From NCBI RefSeq assembly GCF_021233055.1, contig NZ_CP089538.1:5348501-5412500 (forward strand): 64,000 nt of DNA, written 5' to 3'. This document shows positions 10,401 through 18,911 of the stretch, in pieces. The notes beneath the pieces are model-generated. The model did not search any database. It was given only the letters and a program-made list of their open reading frames with translations, and was not told the DNA's origin. Position numbers and translations under genes: made by a program. Positions within the stretch are counted from its first letter, which is position 1; the number at the start of each line of letters is the position of its first letter. This DNA comes from Spirosoma oryzicola. GTDB lineage: Bacteria; Bacteroidota; Bacteroidia; Cytophagales; Spirosomataceae.

Positions 10401-10885
10401 TTGAATGGTGGCAGACTGCCCGAATAGCAAACAAGAAGATCAAGTCGGCTATCGCCGTTCACATCAGCCATCGAGACACCCGTTCGCCAGGGGCCTTCCC
10501 GACCTGCTACGCCCGCCGATGCCGTTACGTCCGTAAACTTCATGCTTCCTTTGTTCAGGTAAAGCTGATTAGGAACCATGTTGCCACTAAAATAGATATC
10601 GTCTAATCCATCGCCGTTCAGATCACCGACGGCTACACCACCACCGTTGTAGAAATACTCATACATCAGCACGTTCGTATTCAGCCCTTCGGTCAGGTTG
10701 TTAGCGAACGTAATGCCAGTCTGGTCAGGAGAAAGTGAAGTAAAAAGCGGACGACCAGCGGGTTCGGTAGTTTTTTCGGTCGATGTTTTATCCGAACAAC
10801 CCGTTAGGCAAAGAATACTGGCAAAAAAAAGAGAATAAACTTTAGTTGTCACGTAAGGCAGACTTTTTTTGAGTATAAATCCCAT
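7466..10885 (-). CDS. FG-GAP/VCBS repeat lipoprotein with ASPIC/UnbV domain
   Basis: About 1139 residues. ATG 10885 gives a lipoprotein signal peptide with lipobox LTGC (C30). The N-terminal half has repeated FG-GAP/VCBS blades with calcium-type loops of the form DxNxDGxxD (DLNGDGLDD, DVNGDSRLD, DLDNDGDLD), an integrin-like beta propeller. An ASPIC/UnbV domain (HHYLSVRLVG to HFGLGTDA) follows near the middle, then further FG-GAP repeats. Such proteins, often called CRTAC1-like, are exposed on the cell surface. They often follow SusC/SusD pairs in Cytophagales, which is the arrangement here, so a role in binding or processing the imported glycan is an inference. Confidence 0.88.
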   Translation of the reverse strand: MGFILKKSLPYVTTKVYSLFFASILCLTGCSDKTSTEKTTEPAGRPLFTSLSPDQTGITFANNLTEGLNTNVLMYEYFYNGGGVAVGDLNGDGLDDIYFSGNMVPNQLYLNKGSMKFTDVTASAGVAGREGPWRTGVSMADVNGDSRLDLLVCYSGSLPPFKRVPQLFINDGSDAQGIPHFTDQTVQWGLDKPGQTTQGTFFDYDRDGDLDLFLLNHNPRLLPVLDPGPTAALLKQSNPEIGVRLLRNVGKRFEDVTERSGLSSSVLSYGLGLGVSDLNADGWPDLYISNDYTIPDYLYLNNHDGTFTNQLKNSVRHTSHFSMGNDVADVNNDARPDIMTLDMLPEDNRRQKLLMAPDNYEKFNLAVESGFYYQHMRNMLQINEGVETKNGKTIPTFSEIGQLAGVSNTDWSWSPLLADYDNDGWKDIYVTNGYVRDYTNQDFLKFMTDYMHNRPANFSREDVLELVHKIPSSNVTNYMFRNRGGERAGAVTFDNASSSWGLMQASNSTGAAYADLDNDGDLDLIVNNTNQPAFIFQNETSKERKHHYLSVRLVGAGANTQGVGAKATLYRNGKQQYVEQMPTRGYQSSVSPRLHFGLGTDANIDSLRVVWATGKQQLLTNVKADQQLTVQEKDARMLYKGLQATPAIFKEVKAPLAFTDPANTTNDFKRQTLLVNAQSFNGPCLVKADVNGDGREDVYTGGSSGQAGTLFVQQANGQFSRLPEPAFEADKAYNDADAVFFDANTDGFTDLYVCSGYYGDFTTDDVRLQDRLYLNDGKGNFTKSTNALPSLKTSAGCVRVTDVNGDGKPDLFVGGRVVPGRYPESPRSYLLINDGQGKTPHFSDKTAQLAPMLEQIGMVTDAAWTDLNADRKPELVVVGEWMPITVLSWNNNQLNDQTEAYLGKEYRGWWNKLLIDDFNGDGRPDLVVGNQGLNTQCRASEQEPAELYYKDFDNNGKIDPILCLYVQGKSYPHATRDELLEQVGMLRHRFVNYDSYSNATLTDVFKPEELKDAKKLTATYFKTAYFASTPSGKLAEKPLPLDVQTSPIFTLTALDYNHDGQKDLLLCGNTTQARLRFGRSDANAGLLLKGNGKGSFDAVSQQQSGFQLTGDVRAVLPIANTVLIGINQQPLRAYQNVKP

Positions 10886-10896
10886 AAAAATAAACG

Positions 10897-10929
10897 AAAA
10901 ATGCCAGTACACAAGGTACCGGCATTTTT
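10897..10929. terminator. Hairpin terminator after susD, next to the start of the FG-GAP gene
   Basis: AAAAATGCC (10897-10905) pairs with GGCATTTTT (10921-10929). GTAC pairs extend the stem inside it after one mismatch. It has A and T runs on both sides and would work in either direction. It lies between the susD stop (10953) and the downstream ATG (10885), ending only 11 bases before that ATG, so it may be a partial terminator that lowers expression of the third gene. Confidence 0.7.
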
Positions 10930-10952
10930 GTCATTAACTTATTTTACGCTCC

Positions 10953-12806
10953 TTAATAACCAGGGTTCTGAATCAACTTGCTGTTCCGGTTGACCTCATC
11001 CCGGCTAATAGGCAGGAAGTACAATTTATCGTTCCACTTCCGGTTCTCTTTACCGACACCCAGGTCCTGTACGCTGTACGAATACGTATAGTTGTCTTTA
11101 CTGTATTTGTACGTCGAAACCGTCTTGCCCGACTTGAGTTTACCCGTGACTACTATGATCTTGGCCTGACTACCCAACGCGGTTGGAGCAATCATCCAGC
11201 GACGAACGTCATAGAAACGCTGATCTTCAAAGAGCATTTCCACATTGCGTTCGTTCTGGTAGCGGGTCATCAGGGCGGAACCCGTTTCGGTCATCGCTGG
11301 CATACCCGCCCGGAACCGAACGGCATTGATCCATTTCTTGGCTTCCGCGTCCTGACCGAGTGCCATACAGGCTTCGGCGTAGTTCAGCACGACTTCGGTA
11401 TAGCGGATCTGAATCGATGGAACTTCCTGACGAATGCTCATGTCCACCAGCGTTGGATCGGGGTCCATGAACCGACGAATACCGTAACCTGTCCAGGTAC
11501 CGTTCCAGTTTTCGATGGTACTGTTCCGTGTGTCCAGTCCGGCAAACGGCGTTACCGTTCCACCGCCCGTTCCGGTTTCGTAGAAGCCCATCTGAATCTG
11601 ACCAGCCGGATCGATACCAGCGCCATCGGGCGTACGAGGTTTCCACTGCGCACCGTCGTACAGAATCGACTGGTAGAAACGAGGATCGCGGTTTTCGTAC
11701 GGAGCAGCCGCGTGCGTTGGGTTCTTCCAATCGAACTTTGTACCGTCCATCATTTCATAGCTATCAACGAGCTGCTGCGTTGGCTGGCTGGATGTCCAAC
11801 CGTGGTAACCGTTAGGCATGTTGTTACGCGGGTACCAGGAACCCCAATCGTCGAACGAAGGGCGGATGTAATATTTCAGGAAAATACCATCTGCTTCGCC
11901 CCCATTGCGGGAGATCGATAAATTGAGGTAGTTCTGCTGGCCTTCGGCTGCCGTAACAGGGGCCGACAGGTTCAGCTTGTAGCCGTACATATTCAGATCC
12001 ATCACCGCTTTCGCAGCCTCCTGCGCTTTCTTCCAGCGGGCCGTCCGGTCACCACTAACGTAACCGAGCAGCTCAGGATTAGAAGCACTGGCGATCACGC
12101 TCGATTTCGCTTTAGCCGTTGGGATGTCGTGCAGATCACTGGCTGCGTAAAGCAGTACGCGGGCTTTCAGCGCCATAGCCGCACCCATCGTAGCCCGACC
12201 AGCTGCCATTGTTCTGCCTTTCAGCAAAATACTCGCTGAATCCAAGTCACTAACAATAGCGTTGACGCATTCTTCATACGTATTCCGAGGAATGTTGAAA
12301 TCCGCTTCGCTCAACGTGTATGCCGTTTTAAGAATCGGAATACCGCCGTAATAACGGAGCAGCTGGTTGTGATAATAGCCGCGCAGAAAGTACATCTCGC
12401 CTTTCATCCGATTGGCAACACCGTTCGAGTTATCAAACTTAGGATTAGCCAGATTAGCCAGAGCAATGTTAGCGGCCCGGATACGCTGGTACATCGCGTT
12501 CCATTCCATCGTGTTTTTGACAGTTCCCAGGTTTGACGGACTCACGTTGGCTTCGTTTACGTCCTGCTTACCGAAACTGTACAGGGCGTTGTCAGTCTGG
12601 CAATCGAAGCTCATCTGATCCAGAATACCATCCCGCAAACCGTTATAGACATCTGTAACAAACGCTTCCGACAAAGAGGCATCTGACCAAACGGCACTAC
12701 CCGATACTTTATCGACAGGCTGCGTGTTCAGGAAGTCATGGTTACAGCTGATCAGCGTCGCCCCCAGCAGCATTCCCCCAATCAGACTTTTTAGTGTATA
12801 AGTCAT
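10953..12806 (-). CDS. SusD/RagB family nutrient-binding lipoprotein
   Basis: About 617 residues. ATG 12806 (MTYTL) gives the lipobox LISC (C21). The SusD-like N-terminal region shows the usual TPR-type helices (MKGEMYFLRGYYHNQLLRYY, with GGIP after it). The C-terminal RagB/SusD domain carries the typical closing features YTEVVLNYAEA, RNVEMLFEDQRFYDVRRW and LFFLPI-like LYFLPISRDE. It would sit on the cell surface as the lid of the SusC transporter and capture oligosaccharides or other oligomers. It is encoded 90 bases downstream of susC with a strong hairpin between them. The ligand cannot be told. Confidence 0.95.
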   Translation of the reverse strand: MTYTLKSLIGGMLLGATLISCNHDFLNTQPVDKVSGSAVWSDASLSEAFVTDVYNGLRDGILDQMSFDCQTDNALYSFGKQDVNEANVSPSNLGTVKNTMEWNAMYQRIRAANIALANLANPKFDNSNGVANRMKGEMYFLRGYYHNQLLRYYGGIPILKTAYTLSEADFNIPRNTYEECVNAIVSDLDSASILLKGRTMAAGRATMGAAMALKARVLLYAASDLHDIPTAKAKSSVIASASNPELLGYVSGDRTARWKKAQEAAKAVMDLNMYGYKLNLSAPVTAAEGQQNYLNLSISRNGGEADGIFLKYYIRPSFDDWGSWYPRNNMPNGYHGWTSSQPTQQLVDSYEMMDGTKFDWKNPTHAAAPYENRDPRFYQSILYDGAQWKPRTPDGAGIDPAGQIQMGFYETGTGGGTVTPFAGLDTRNSTIENWNGTWTGYGIRRFMDPDPTLVDMSIRQEVPSIQIRYTEVVLNYAEACMALGQDAEAKKWINAVRFRAGMPAMTETGSALMTRYQNERNVEMLFEDQRFYDVRRWMIAPTALGSQAKIIVVTGKLKSGKTVSTYKYSKDNYTYSYSVQDLGVGKENRKWNDKLYFLPISRDEVNRNSKLIQNPGY

Positions 12807-12827
12807 TTTGATTCTTATTTGAAGTTT

Positions 12828-12878
12828 GAGAATCGGGGTTGCCCTTGTCAGTCGTGGCAACGTTAAACCCCGATTCTC
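12828..12878 (-). repeat. Intercistronic stem-loop between susC and susD
   Basis: GAGAATCGGGGTT (12828-12840) pairs perfectly with AACCCCGATTCTC (12866-12878), and an inner TTGCC/GGCAA pairing extends it. It starts 22 bases upstream of the susD ATG and there is no T tract, so it looks like an RNA processing or stabilising structure, not a terminator. Confidence 0.7.
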
Positions 12879-12896
12879 GATCATTAAACTTGTTTG

Positions 12897-15800
12897 TTAG
12901 AAGCTCAGAGCCAGCCCCGTGTTAATGATGCGCGACTGTGGATAGTACTGGGCATTACCGCCAGCGGATTCGGGATCGAATAATCCTTTCATCGCTGGTG
13001 CGAACGTTGCCAGGTTCAGTGCGTTCACGTAAACGCGCAGGTTGCTTAGCCCAATCCGATTGCCTACTTTGGAAGGTAGCGTATAGCCTAACTCCAGGTT
13101 TTTCAGACGGATGTAATCCGTGCTCTTGAGCCAATAGGTCGTCCCGTTCGAGAAGTACTGGTTGCTGCGGTCAACGATACGGGGATGAACCGTGCTCGGG
13201 TTGTCTACCGTCCACCGGTTGTCGTAGCTATACTGGAGGAAGTTACCAATCGTACCCGACTCCGTTTGCAGGAAGATCTGTCCACCCGTTGCCGCCTGGA
13301 ACAGAATCGTCAGGTCAAAGTTTTTCCAGCGCACGTTTCCGTTAAGACCACCCTGGAAGCGAGGCAGGTTGTTGCGATCAGCGCGTACCCGGTCGTTAGC
13401 ATCAATTTTACCGTTTCCATCGATATCCTTCAGACGCATATCGCCAGGACGCAACGTGCTCGCTCCTACGCCACTGTAATCGATTTTGTTCGCGTCGATA
13501 TCAGCCTGCGTCGAGAAAATACCGTCGTACTGATACATCAGCGATCCATTTTGCTGGTTTGGATCATTGACATCCGTTGGGATAGGCTTACCGGTTGACC
13601 GTTGCCACTCAGGTGCTCCGGGTGTTTCGTCCCAGAACGTGATGGTGTTCTTGGCATACCCACCGTTCACGCTTACACTATATTTGAAATCACCAGCCTG
13701 ACCATTGTAGCCGACATTAAACTCATAACCAGTGTTGGATACTTTACCGATGTTGGTAGCGGGTAACGTAGCGCCCGTAGTCTGAGGAATTGATGCGCTC
13801 TTCCGCCACAGAATATTTGACCGCTTGTTCTGGAATACGTCGAATTCGAAGAAGATCTTACCGTTCAGCAGCGATCCTTCCAGACCTATGTTAGCGTTGT
13901 TTGCTACTTCCCACGTCAGTGCCGTGTTCGGTACGCCATTTTCGTAAAGCGTTTGCGCGACTTGGTTACCAACTACGTAACCCCAGTTGGCATTGACGGC
14001 ATCACCGTAAGCATAGGTCGGCAGGTAATCGTACTCCCGCAGAACCGATGGATTTCCGAAGTATACCTGGTCGTTACCCAACTGGCCCCATGATGCACGC
14101 AGTTTGAGGTTGCTAACCACGGGTAGCGCTTTCTTGAAGAAACTTTCTTCGGAAATACGCCAGCCCGCCGATACACCGGGGAAGAAGCCCCACCGGCTAG
14201 ACTCAGGGAACATATACGACGCATCGTAACGTCCAAGGAATTCAAACAGGTACCGTTCCTTGTAGTTGTACGCTGCCCGGCCAAAGTAGCTCATGCGTGC
14301 ACGCTGCCACAGTGGGGTTTGCGAAGGACTGTTTCCAGAGTTTTTCTCGGCGCTACCACCCGCAAATAGCTGATCGATAGCCGTCGAAGCAAAGTATTTC
14401 CGGAAGGCGAAGAAGCCGTTTGAGTTCGACTGCTCTTTCGTGATACCGGCCAGCAAGGTGATGGCGTGGTCAGCCGCGAAGGTACGGTCGTACGTCAGGA
14501 TACCCGACAGCAGCGAGTTGAACTGGTCGTTCGTATACTGGTTAAGCTCAGCCTGAGCCGGACCTTTTTGTACACGTTGCAAAATCGGCTGTTTGTTCGC
14601 GTCGTAGGACGTATAATCCCAGCTATACACGTACCAGGGGGTCTGCCACCGCTTACCCTGCTGAATGTACTTATCCAGCGCGACGCTACCACTAAATTTC
14701 AAACCGGCGATCCAAGGGTTGGTGATGTTTACCGTAGCGTTGCTTTGTAGGTAGTAGCGCGTGTCTTTATCGTAGCCCGTCGCGCTCGTCGTTACCAGTA
14801 CAGGCTGCTGACCGTTTTCGATGTCGGGAGCAGGCAAGCCGTTAGGCCAGAAGGCAGGCCGGTTAGGATAGCCCCGCATCAGCATCCGGAAGATATCACC
14901 CGCCCCTACTGTTGGAAAAGCACGGTTTTCCTGACGACCAACAACGCCCGTTACCAGATTGATATACTTACTAATCTTGGCATCCAGGTTCAAGCGAAAA
15001 TCATACTGCTTGTAGCCCGTTGCCGAGTTTTTATAGTAAGCATCCTGATTCTGATAGTTGGCCGAAACCAGGTATTTGATGTTTTCACCGCCACCGTTGA
15101 GCTGCAAGGTGTGGCGCGACTGAGGAGACCAGGTTTTTAGGGCGTCCTTGAACCAATCCGTGTTGGGGTACTTCCAGGGATCAGAACCATCCTGAAACTT
15201 CTTGATTTCATCAGGCGTAAAAGCCGCTTTCGCTACTGCACCGTTGTCAGGACGCGTGTAGGTTCCTGTTGTGTTGAAGGCATCAAGCGCTGGCTTCCAG
15301 TACTGCGAGGGCAGGTTATAAGCGTTGATTTCATTGTTCAACTGTGCATACTCAGCCGCCGACGCCATTTTAGGAATTACGGTAGGCTGCGCGAATCCCT
15401 GGTTGAAGGTATACGATAGTTCAGGCTTACCCGTTTTTCCACGCTTGGTTGTTACCAGAATAACGCCGTTAGCCGCCCGCGAACCATAAATAGCCGCCGA
15501 TGCGTCTTTTAGGACTGAAATACTCTCGATGTCGGCTGGATTCAGTCGATCAATCCCCCCCGCCCGGGCTGGTACACCGTCGATAACGATCAGCGCGTCG
15601 TTGTTTCCCAGCGTGTTCGAACCACGGATTCGGATAGCCGATCCATCGTACCCCGGTTCACCACTGCGGTTAGTGGCAATAACGCCCGGCATCCGACCGG
15701 CAATGGAGTTGGTTAGGTTTACCGCTGGTGACTTTACCAGGTCATTCCCTTTCACCGTTGCCACCGAACCGGTTACGGTTTCTTTCTTCTGCTCACCATA

Positions 15801-16199
15801 CCCAACGACGACAACTTCACTCAACATTTTGTCGTCCGAAGCCAGCGTGATGTTGATCGATGACCGACCATTTATAGGTATTTCCTGTGAGCTATACCCG
15901 ATATACGAGAAAACCAGCGTTGAATTCGCGTTAGGAGCGTTCAACGTGTAATCCCCCTCCGTACCCGTAACGGTACCTGTGGTTGTACCTTTTACGAGAA
16001 TGCTTACGCCTGGCAATGCTAATCCTTGACTATCAACTACTTTACCAGACACCTTTGTTTGCGCAAATGCACTAACCGAGCTTAAAAGGCAAAAAAAGAG
16101 CAGGAAACCAACAGTGCTCCCACGAGCCTGCCCTGCCTCTTTTCCACAAGATTGCCTCTCAAAATAAAGAGATACCTTGTTGGTAAACCATCGTTTCAT
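12897..16199 (-). CDS. SusC/RagA family TonB-linked outer-membrane transporter
   Basis: About 1100 residues. ATG 16199 (MKRWF) is chosen; the 12 codons upstream overlap a hairpin. An N-terminal signal region ending SAFAQ is followed by a carboxypeptidase-like regulatory domain (VSGKVVDSQGLALPGVSILVKG). Then come a TonB-box region (EVVVVGYGEQ), the plug with the signature IRGSNTLGNNDALIVIDG, a SusC-specific loop and a long 22-strand barrel ending LALSF. No STN domain is present, so it is not an anti-sigma-coupled transducer. It imports an oligomer delivered by the adjacent SusD protein. No glycoside hydrolase is next to it, so the substrate remains open. Confidence 0.96.
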   Translation of the reverse strand: MKRWFTNKVSLYFERQSCGKEAGQARGSTVGFLLFFCLLSSVSAFAQTKVSGKVVDSQGLALPGVSILVKGTTTGTVTGTEGDYTLNAPNANSTLVFSYIGYSSQEIPINGRSSINITLASDDKMLSEVVVVGYGEQKKETVTGSVATVKGNDLVKSPAVNLTNSIAGRMPGVIATNRSGEPGYDGSAIRIRGSNTLGNNDALIVIDGVPARAGGIDRLNPADIESISVLKDASAAIYGSRAANGVILVTTKRGKTGKPELSYTFNQGFAQPTVIPKMASAAEYAQLNNEINAYNLPSQYWKPALDAFNTTGTYTRPDNGAVAKAAFTPDEIKKFQDGSDPWKYPNTDWFKDALKTWSPQSRHTLQLNGGGENIKYLVSANYQNQDAYYKNSATGYKQYDFRLNLDAKISKYINLVTGVVGRQENRAFPTVGAGDIFRMLMRGYPNRPAFWPNGLPAPDIENGQQPVLVTTSATGYDKDTRYYLQSNATVNITNPWIAGLKFSGSVALDKYIQQGKRWQTPWYVYSWDYTSYDANKQPILQRVQKGPAQAELNQYTNDQFNSLLSGILTYDRTFAADHAITLLAGITKEQSNSNGFFAFRKYFASTAIDQLFAGGSAEKNSGNSPSQTPLWQRARMSYFGRAAYNYKERYLFEFLGRYDASYMFPESSRWGFFPGVSAGWRISEESFFKKALPVVSNLKLRASWGQLGNDQVYFGNPSVLREYDYLPTYAYGDAVNANWGYVVGNQVAQTLYENGVPNTALTWEVANNANIGLEGSLLNGKIFFEFDVFQNKRSNILWRKSASIPQTTGATLPATNIGKVSNTGYEFNVGYNGQAGDFKYSVSVNGGYAKNTITFWDETPGAPEWQRSTGKPIPTDVNDPNQQNGSLMYQYDGIFSTQADIDANKIDYSGVGASTLRPGDMRLKDIDGNGKIDANDRVRADRNNLPRFQGGLNGNVRWKNFDLTILFQAATGGQIFLQTESGTIGNFLQYSYDNRWTVDNPSTVHPRIVDRSNQYFSNGTTYWLKSTDYIRLKNLELGYTLPSKVGNRIGLSNLRVYVNALNLATFAPAMKGLFDPESAGGNAQYYPQSRIINTGLALSF

Positions 16200-16602
16200 A
16201 AAATTATCCTGTTTTTGTTCAACAGGATAAAGCAAAAAGTACTACCTGTATACTGACTATATATTGACTACTATACAGTTTTTTTTACCTTATTTTATCT
16301 TTAATATAATATTTCCCTCAGATAAAAGGTAAAAAAGAATCAGTCTTCAAAAATTCGTTAAGTGTTTTTACTCAGCTTGTTACCTATCGAGGTCTGCAAC
16401 TAAGTAGAGCCAGCTTTGTTTTAGAAAGCCTTTAAAGTCAAATCTAGGCAGTATAGACCCCATAAAATTTTTGTTGGCCACGGTTAGCGTAAAATCTACA
16501 CTAATCGTGATCGAATGGTCCTTCCCTGACCCAGACAAACAATCTACTTATTCTATTGGTTAAGCACCAAAATTCAGTAAACAACTTAACGAACTCAATA
16601 TC
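16200..16602. promoter_or_regulatory. AT-rich divergent control region between susC and 16603
   Basis: This 403-base gap separates divergent genes and must hold both promoters. Two inverted repeats are visible. A perfect 9-bp stem with a 7-base loop (16205-16213 with 16221-16229) lies 5 bases before the susC ATG. A broken dyad pairs 16281-16290 with 16327-16336 and 16293-16299 with 16321-16327. I could not find a clean TAnnTTTG box for susC. The half nearer 16603 shows nothing I can name. Confidence 0.5.
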
Positions 16603-17190
16603 ATGGTACATCCTAATCAATCACCACGCTGGTGGCTATTGCTGGCCAGGGGGGTACTTTACCTAGCGATTGGCGTATTCCTTCTTGTTTCTGCCAATGG
16701 CTATTCCGAACAGCTAGGCCACATAGTTGGCGCGCTGGTTGTTCTGGCGGGTATTTCCCAATTGGTTTTTTCGCTTACCAACCACGCTCCAGAGAGTACT
16801 AATTTGTGGGGCATTTTGCACGGCGTCGCTGATTTAGGATTTGGTGTCGCTATCTACATCAATTCCAATGAAGCGATAAGAGGCTTTGTTGATATGCTTG
16901 GTTTTTGGGGAATGATGTACGCTTTTTTGCAGGCAGTGCAAGCCATGTACGCAGCCATAGCAGCGCGGGGTGCATCGGGGGTACACCTGTCTACTATGAT
17001 TGTTCACTTCGTTAATGTATTGGTAGCCGGTGGATTGTGTTACGTACTGCTGTTTTCACAAGCTAGTTCCAATGGTTCGCTCGGGCTTGCCGGTCTGTTC
17101 CCGGCTGTGCTTGGCGCGCTGATTATTGTACTGACGCAACAGATGAAAACACAGGCAGACAACAGTCAGCATAGTCACCGGATGAGCTAG
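16603..17190 (+). CDS. HdeD-like (DUF308) integral membrane protein
   Basis: A 195-residue protein that is almost all membrane. About six hydrophobic helices are visible (WLLLARGVLYLAIGVFLLVS, then GALVVLAGISQLVF, a third near GVADLGFGVAIYI, a fourth near DMLGFWGMMYAFLQ, a fifth near IVHFVNVLVAGGLCYVLL and a sixth near LFPAVLGALIIVL) with a short His/Ser-rich hydrophilic tail. The paired-helix layout and the opening R-G-V-L-Y-L-A-I-G segment resemble the HdeD/DUF308 family, whose molecular role is poorly known (acid-stress link in enterobacteria). It is a single-gene unit closed by a very strong palindromic terminator. Confidence 0.65.
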   Translation: MVHPNQSPRWWLLLARGVLYLAIGVFLLVSANGYSEQLGHIVGALVVLAGISQLVFSLTNHAPESTNLWGILHGVADLGFGVAIYINSNEAIRGFVDMLGFWGMMYAFLQAVQAMYAAIAARGASGVHLSTMIVHFVNVLVAGGLCYVLLFSQASSNGSLGLAGLFPAVLGALIIVLTQQMKTQADNSQHSHRMS

Positions 17191-17198
17191 GCTAAACA

Positions 17199-17250
17199 AG
17201 TTAAAACAAACCGGCCGGAGGACATGTCCTCCGGCCGGTTTGTTTTAACT
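17199..17250. terminator. 52-base perfect palindrome, bidirectional terminator
   Basis: Bases 17199-17250 form a perfect palindrome with 26-bp arms and no spacer: a GC-rich core (CCGGCCGGAGGACA and its complement) flanked by TTAAAACAAA/TTTGTTTTAA. It lies 8 bases past the stop of the membrane-protein gene and includes the stop codon (17245-17247) of the convergent gene. It can terminate transcription from both sides. Confidence 0.9.
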
Positions 17251-18717
17251 GCCTGCAACCTGTTCTTCCTGCTGCTGTTGCCGAACTTGCTGACCAATAG
17301 GAATGTACTCTACCTCGCAAGGGTAACCAAACAAGCAATTGTCCTTAATCTGCTTGGCGACGCGTTCTGGTACCATTTGCTCCCATCCATCCTCGCCAGT
17401 CTGTATCATTTCTAATACCTGATCGGTCGAGATATGCAGGTTCTGCTCGTTATAATCGCGGATGTCCTCGATTTTGTCGTTGCGGAACAAATAGTGGAAC
17501 AGCGGCTCTAGCGTTGGCGGCAACTGAAACTCATTGCAAGTATATATTTTGCCATCCCGCAGGGTTGGATAAACAAACAGCTTGACCTTCCGGCTGAATA
17601 GCGTAGCGAAAGACTCCAGAATCCCCCCCGGCAGAAACTCGTAGTGTCCTTCTTCAAAAATGTATTCCAGATTCGGGATACCAACGATAAGACCAATTTT
17701 TAACCGCGTGAGACGAGCTAAATAGGCGACTAGTTTGTAATATTCTAAATAATTGGAGATCATTACCGTCTGACCCATCGAACACAGAATATCTACCCGG
17801 TCCAGAAAGTCTTTTTCGTCGATACCCTGCTCGTTAGCTTTCAGATTGTGAAGCGTCAGCTCCGCCATCGATACCACACGATTTTCGTCAACATCGGACT
17901 CAGCTTTGAACTGCTTCAACCCATTCTCAATCATGTCCATCTGAACGTTTGTAACGGGTCGCAAACGTCCTCGCATCACCAGAATATGCTTTTTGTAAAG
18001 CGCTTCCGAGGGCTGCAATACCTGTCCATCAGGGCCAAACAGCGCAGCGTCCGTAAATCCGTTTTTTACCAGATGCAAGGTCATAAGCCGATTGTCAACA
18101 TCCGCAAAATCGGGACCGCTAAACCGGATCATATCGATTTGAATGCGCTCAGGAGCGAGATCATCCATGAGCGACAGGACAAGCGTCTCGGGCGACTTAG
18201 CGTAATAGTAACACCCGTAGATCAGGTTGACCCCGATTACACCCAATGCCTGCTGTTGCAGGATGTTTTCGTTATCCAGCATTCTGACGTGAATGATCAC
18301 ATCGTTGTAGCCCCCCTGGGGCGTTAGCTGAAACCGGCAGCCAATCCAACCGTGCGCATCGTTTGTTTTCTGGTAGTTCAGGGCAACTACCGTGTTGGCA
18401 AACGCAAAAAACGTGGTATCGGCACCACGTTTTTCAGCTAATCGTTTTTCTAAAAGGCTGAATTCTTTACTAAGCATTTTGACCAGCCGTGATTCAACAA
18501 CATAGCGGCCGCTTTCTTCGACGCCATATATTGAGTCACTGAAGGTCATATCGTAAGCCGACATTGTTTTGGCAATTGTCCCCGACGAACCACCAGCCTT
18601 AAAAAACATGGCCGCCGTCTCCTGACCTGCCCCAATCTCCGCAAAAGACCCGTAAATACGGCGGTCCAGGTTGATTCGTAATGCTTTTTGTTTTGTGCCT
18701 ATATTTTTTTCGTACAT
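17245..18717 (-). CDS. Conserved protein of unknown function (about 490 residues)
   Basis: Start ATG 18717 (MYEKNIG) is chosen over an upstream frame extension, because the sequence becomes protein-like there. The protein is soluble, without signal peptide or membrane helix. Strongly conserved-looking blocks include SFAEIGAGQETAA, the run FFKAGGSSGTIAKTMSAYDM, LHLVKNGFTDAALFGPDG and MISNYLEYYKLVAYL. I recognise it as a widespread conserved bacterial protein but cannot link it to a known fold or catalytic motif. The Gln-rich C-terminus (IGQQVRQQQQEEQVAGS) is encoded inside the palindromic terminator region. No operon partners. Confidence 0.75.
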   Translation of the reverse strand: MYEKNIGTKQKALRINLDRRIYGSFAEIGAGQETAAMFFKAGGSSGTIAKTMSAYDMTFSDSIYGVEESGRYVVESRLVKMLSKEFSLLEKRLAEKRGADTTFFAFANTVVALNYQKTNDAHGWIGCRFQLTPQGGYNDVIIHVRMLDNENILQQQALGVIGVNLIYGCYYYAKSPETLVLSLMDDLAPERIQIDMIRFSGPDFADVDNRLMTLHLVKNGFTDAALFGPDGQVLQPSEALYKKHILVMRGRLRPVTNVQMDMIENGLKQFKAESDVDENRVVSMAELTLHNLKANEQGIDEKDFLDRVDILCSMGQTVMISNYLEYYKLVAYLARLTRLKIGLIVGIPNLEYIFEEGHYEFLPGGILESFATLFSRKVKLFVYPTLRDGKIYTCNEFQLPPTLEPLFHYLFRNDKIEDIRDYNEQNLHISTDQVLEMIQTGEDGWEQMVPERVAKQIKDNCLFGYPCEVEYIPIGQQVRQQQQEEQVAGS

Positions 18718-18860
18718 GGTGTTAGCGACTGACTTGCTGATGCTAAAATTACAGATACAAAAGAACAAAAGCCATGCCTCTCATAAGGTCAAACATCGAT
18801 TATGAAATTGTTGTTCTCTCGCTTGGATTTATTTGCTTTACCAACGTTTAGCCTGACAAG

Positions 18861-18891
18861 CAAAAAGGCAACCCTATGAATTGCCTTTTTG
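18861..18891 (-). terminator. Intrinsic terminator of the S41 peptidase gene
   Basis: CAAAAAGGCAA (18861-18871) pairs perfectly with TTGCCTTTTTG (18881-18891) around a 9-base loop, 20 bases past the stop codon. The T run falls on the minus-strand 3' side. Confidence 0.85.
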
Positions 18892-18911
18892 CACTGATCC
18901 CAGAAATCTTT

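Noticed and set aside
7466..16199. Complete polysaccharide utilisation locus
   Set aside because: No glycoside hydrolase, lyase or dedicated regulator adjoins the SusC/SusD pair, so only the transport part can be claimed.
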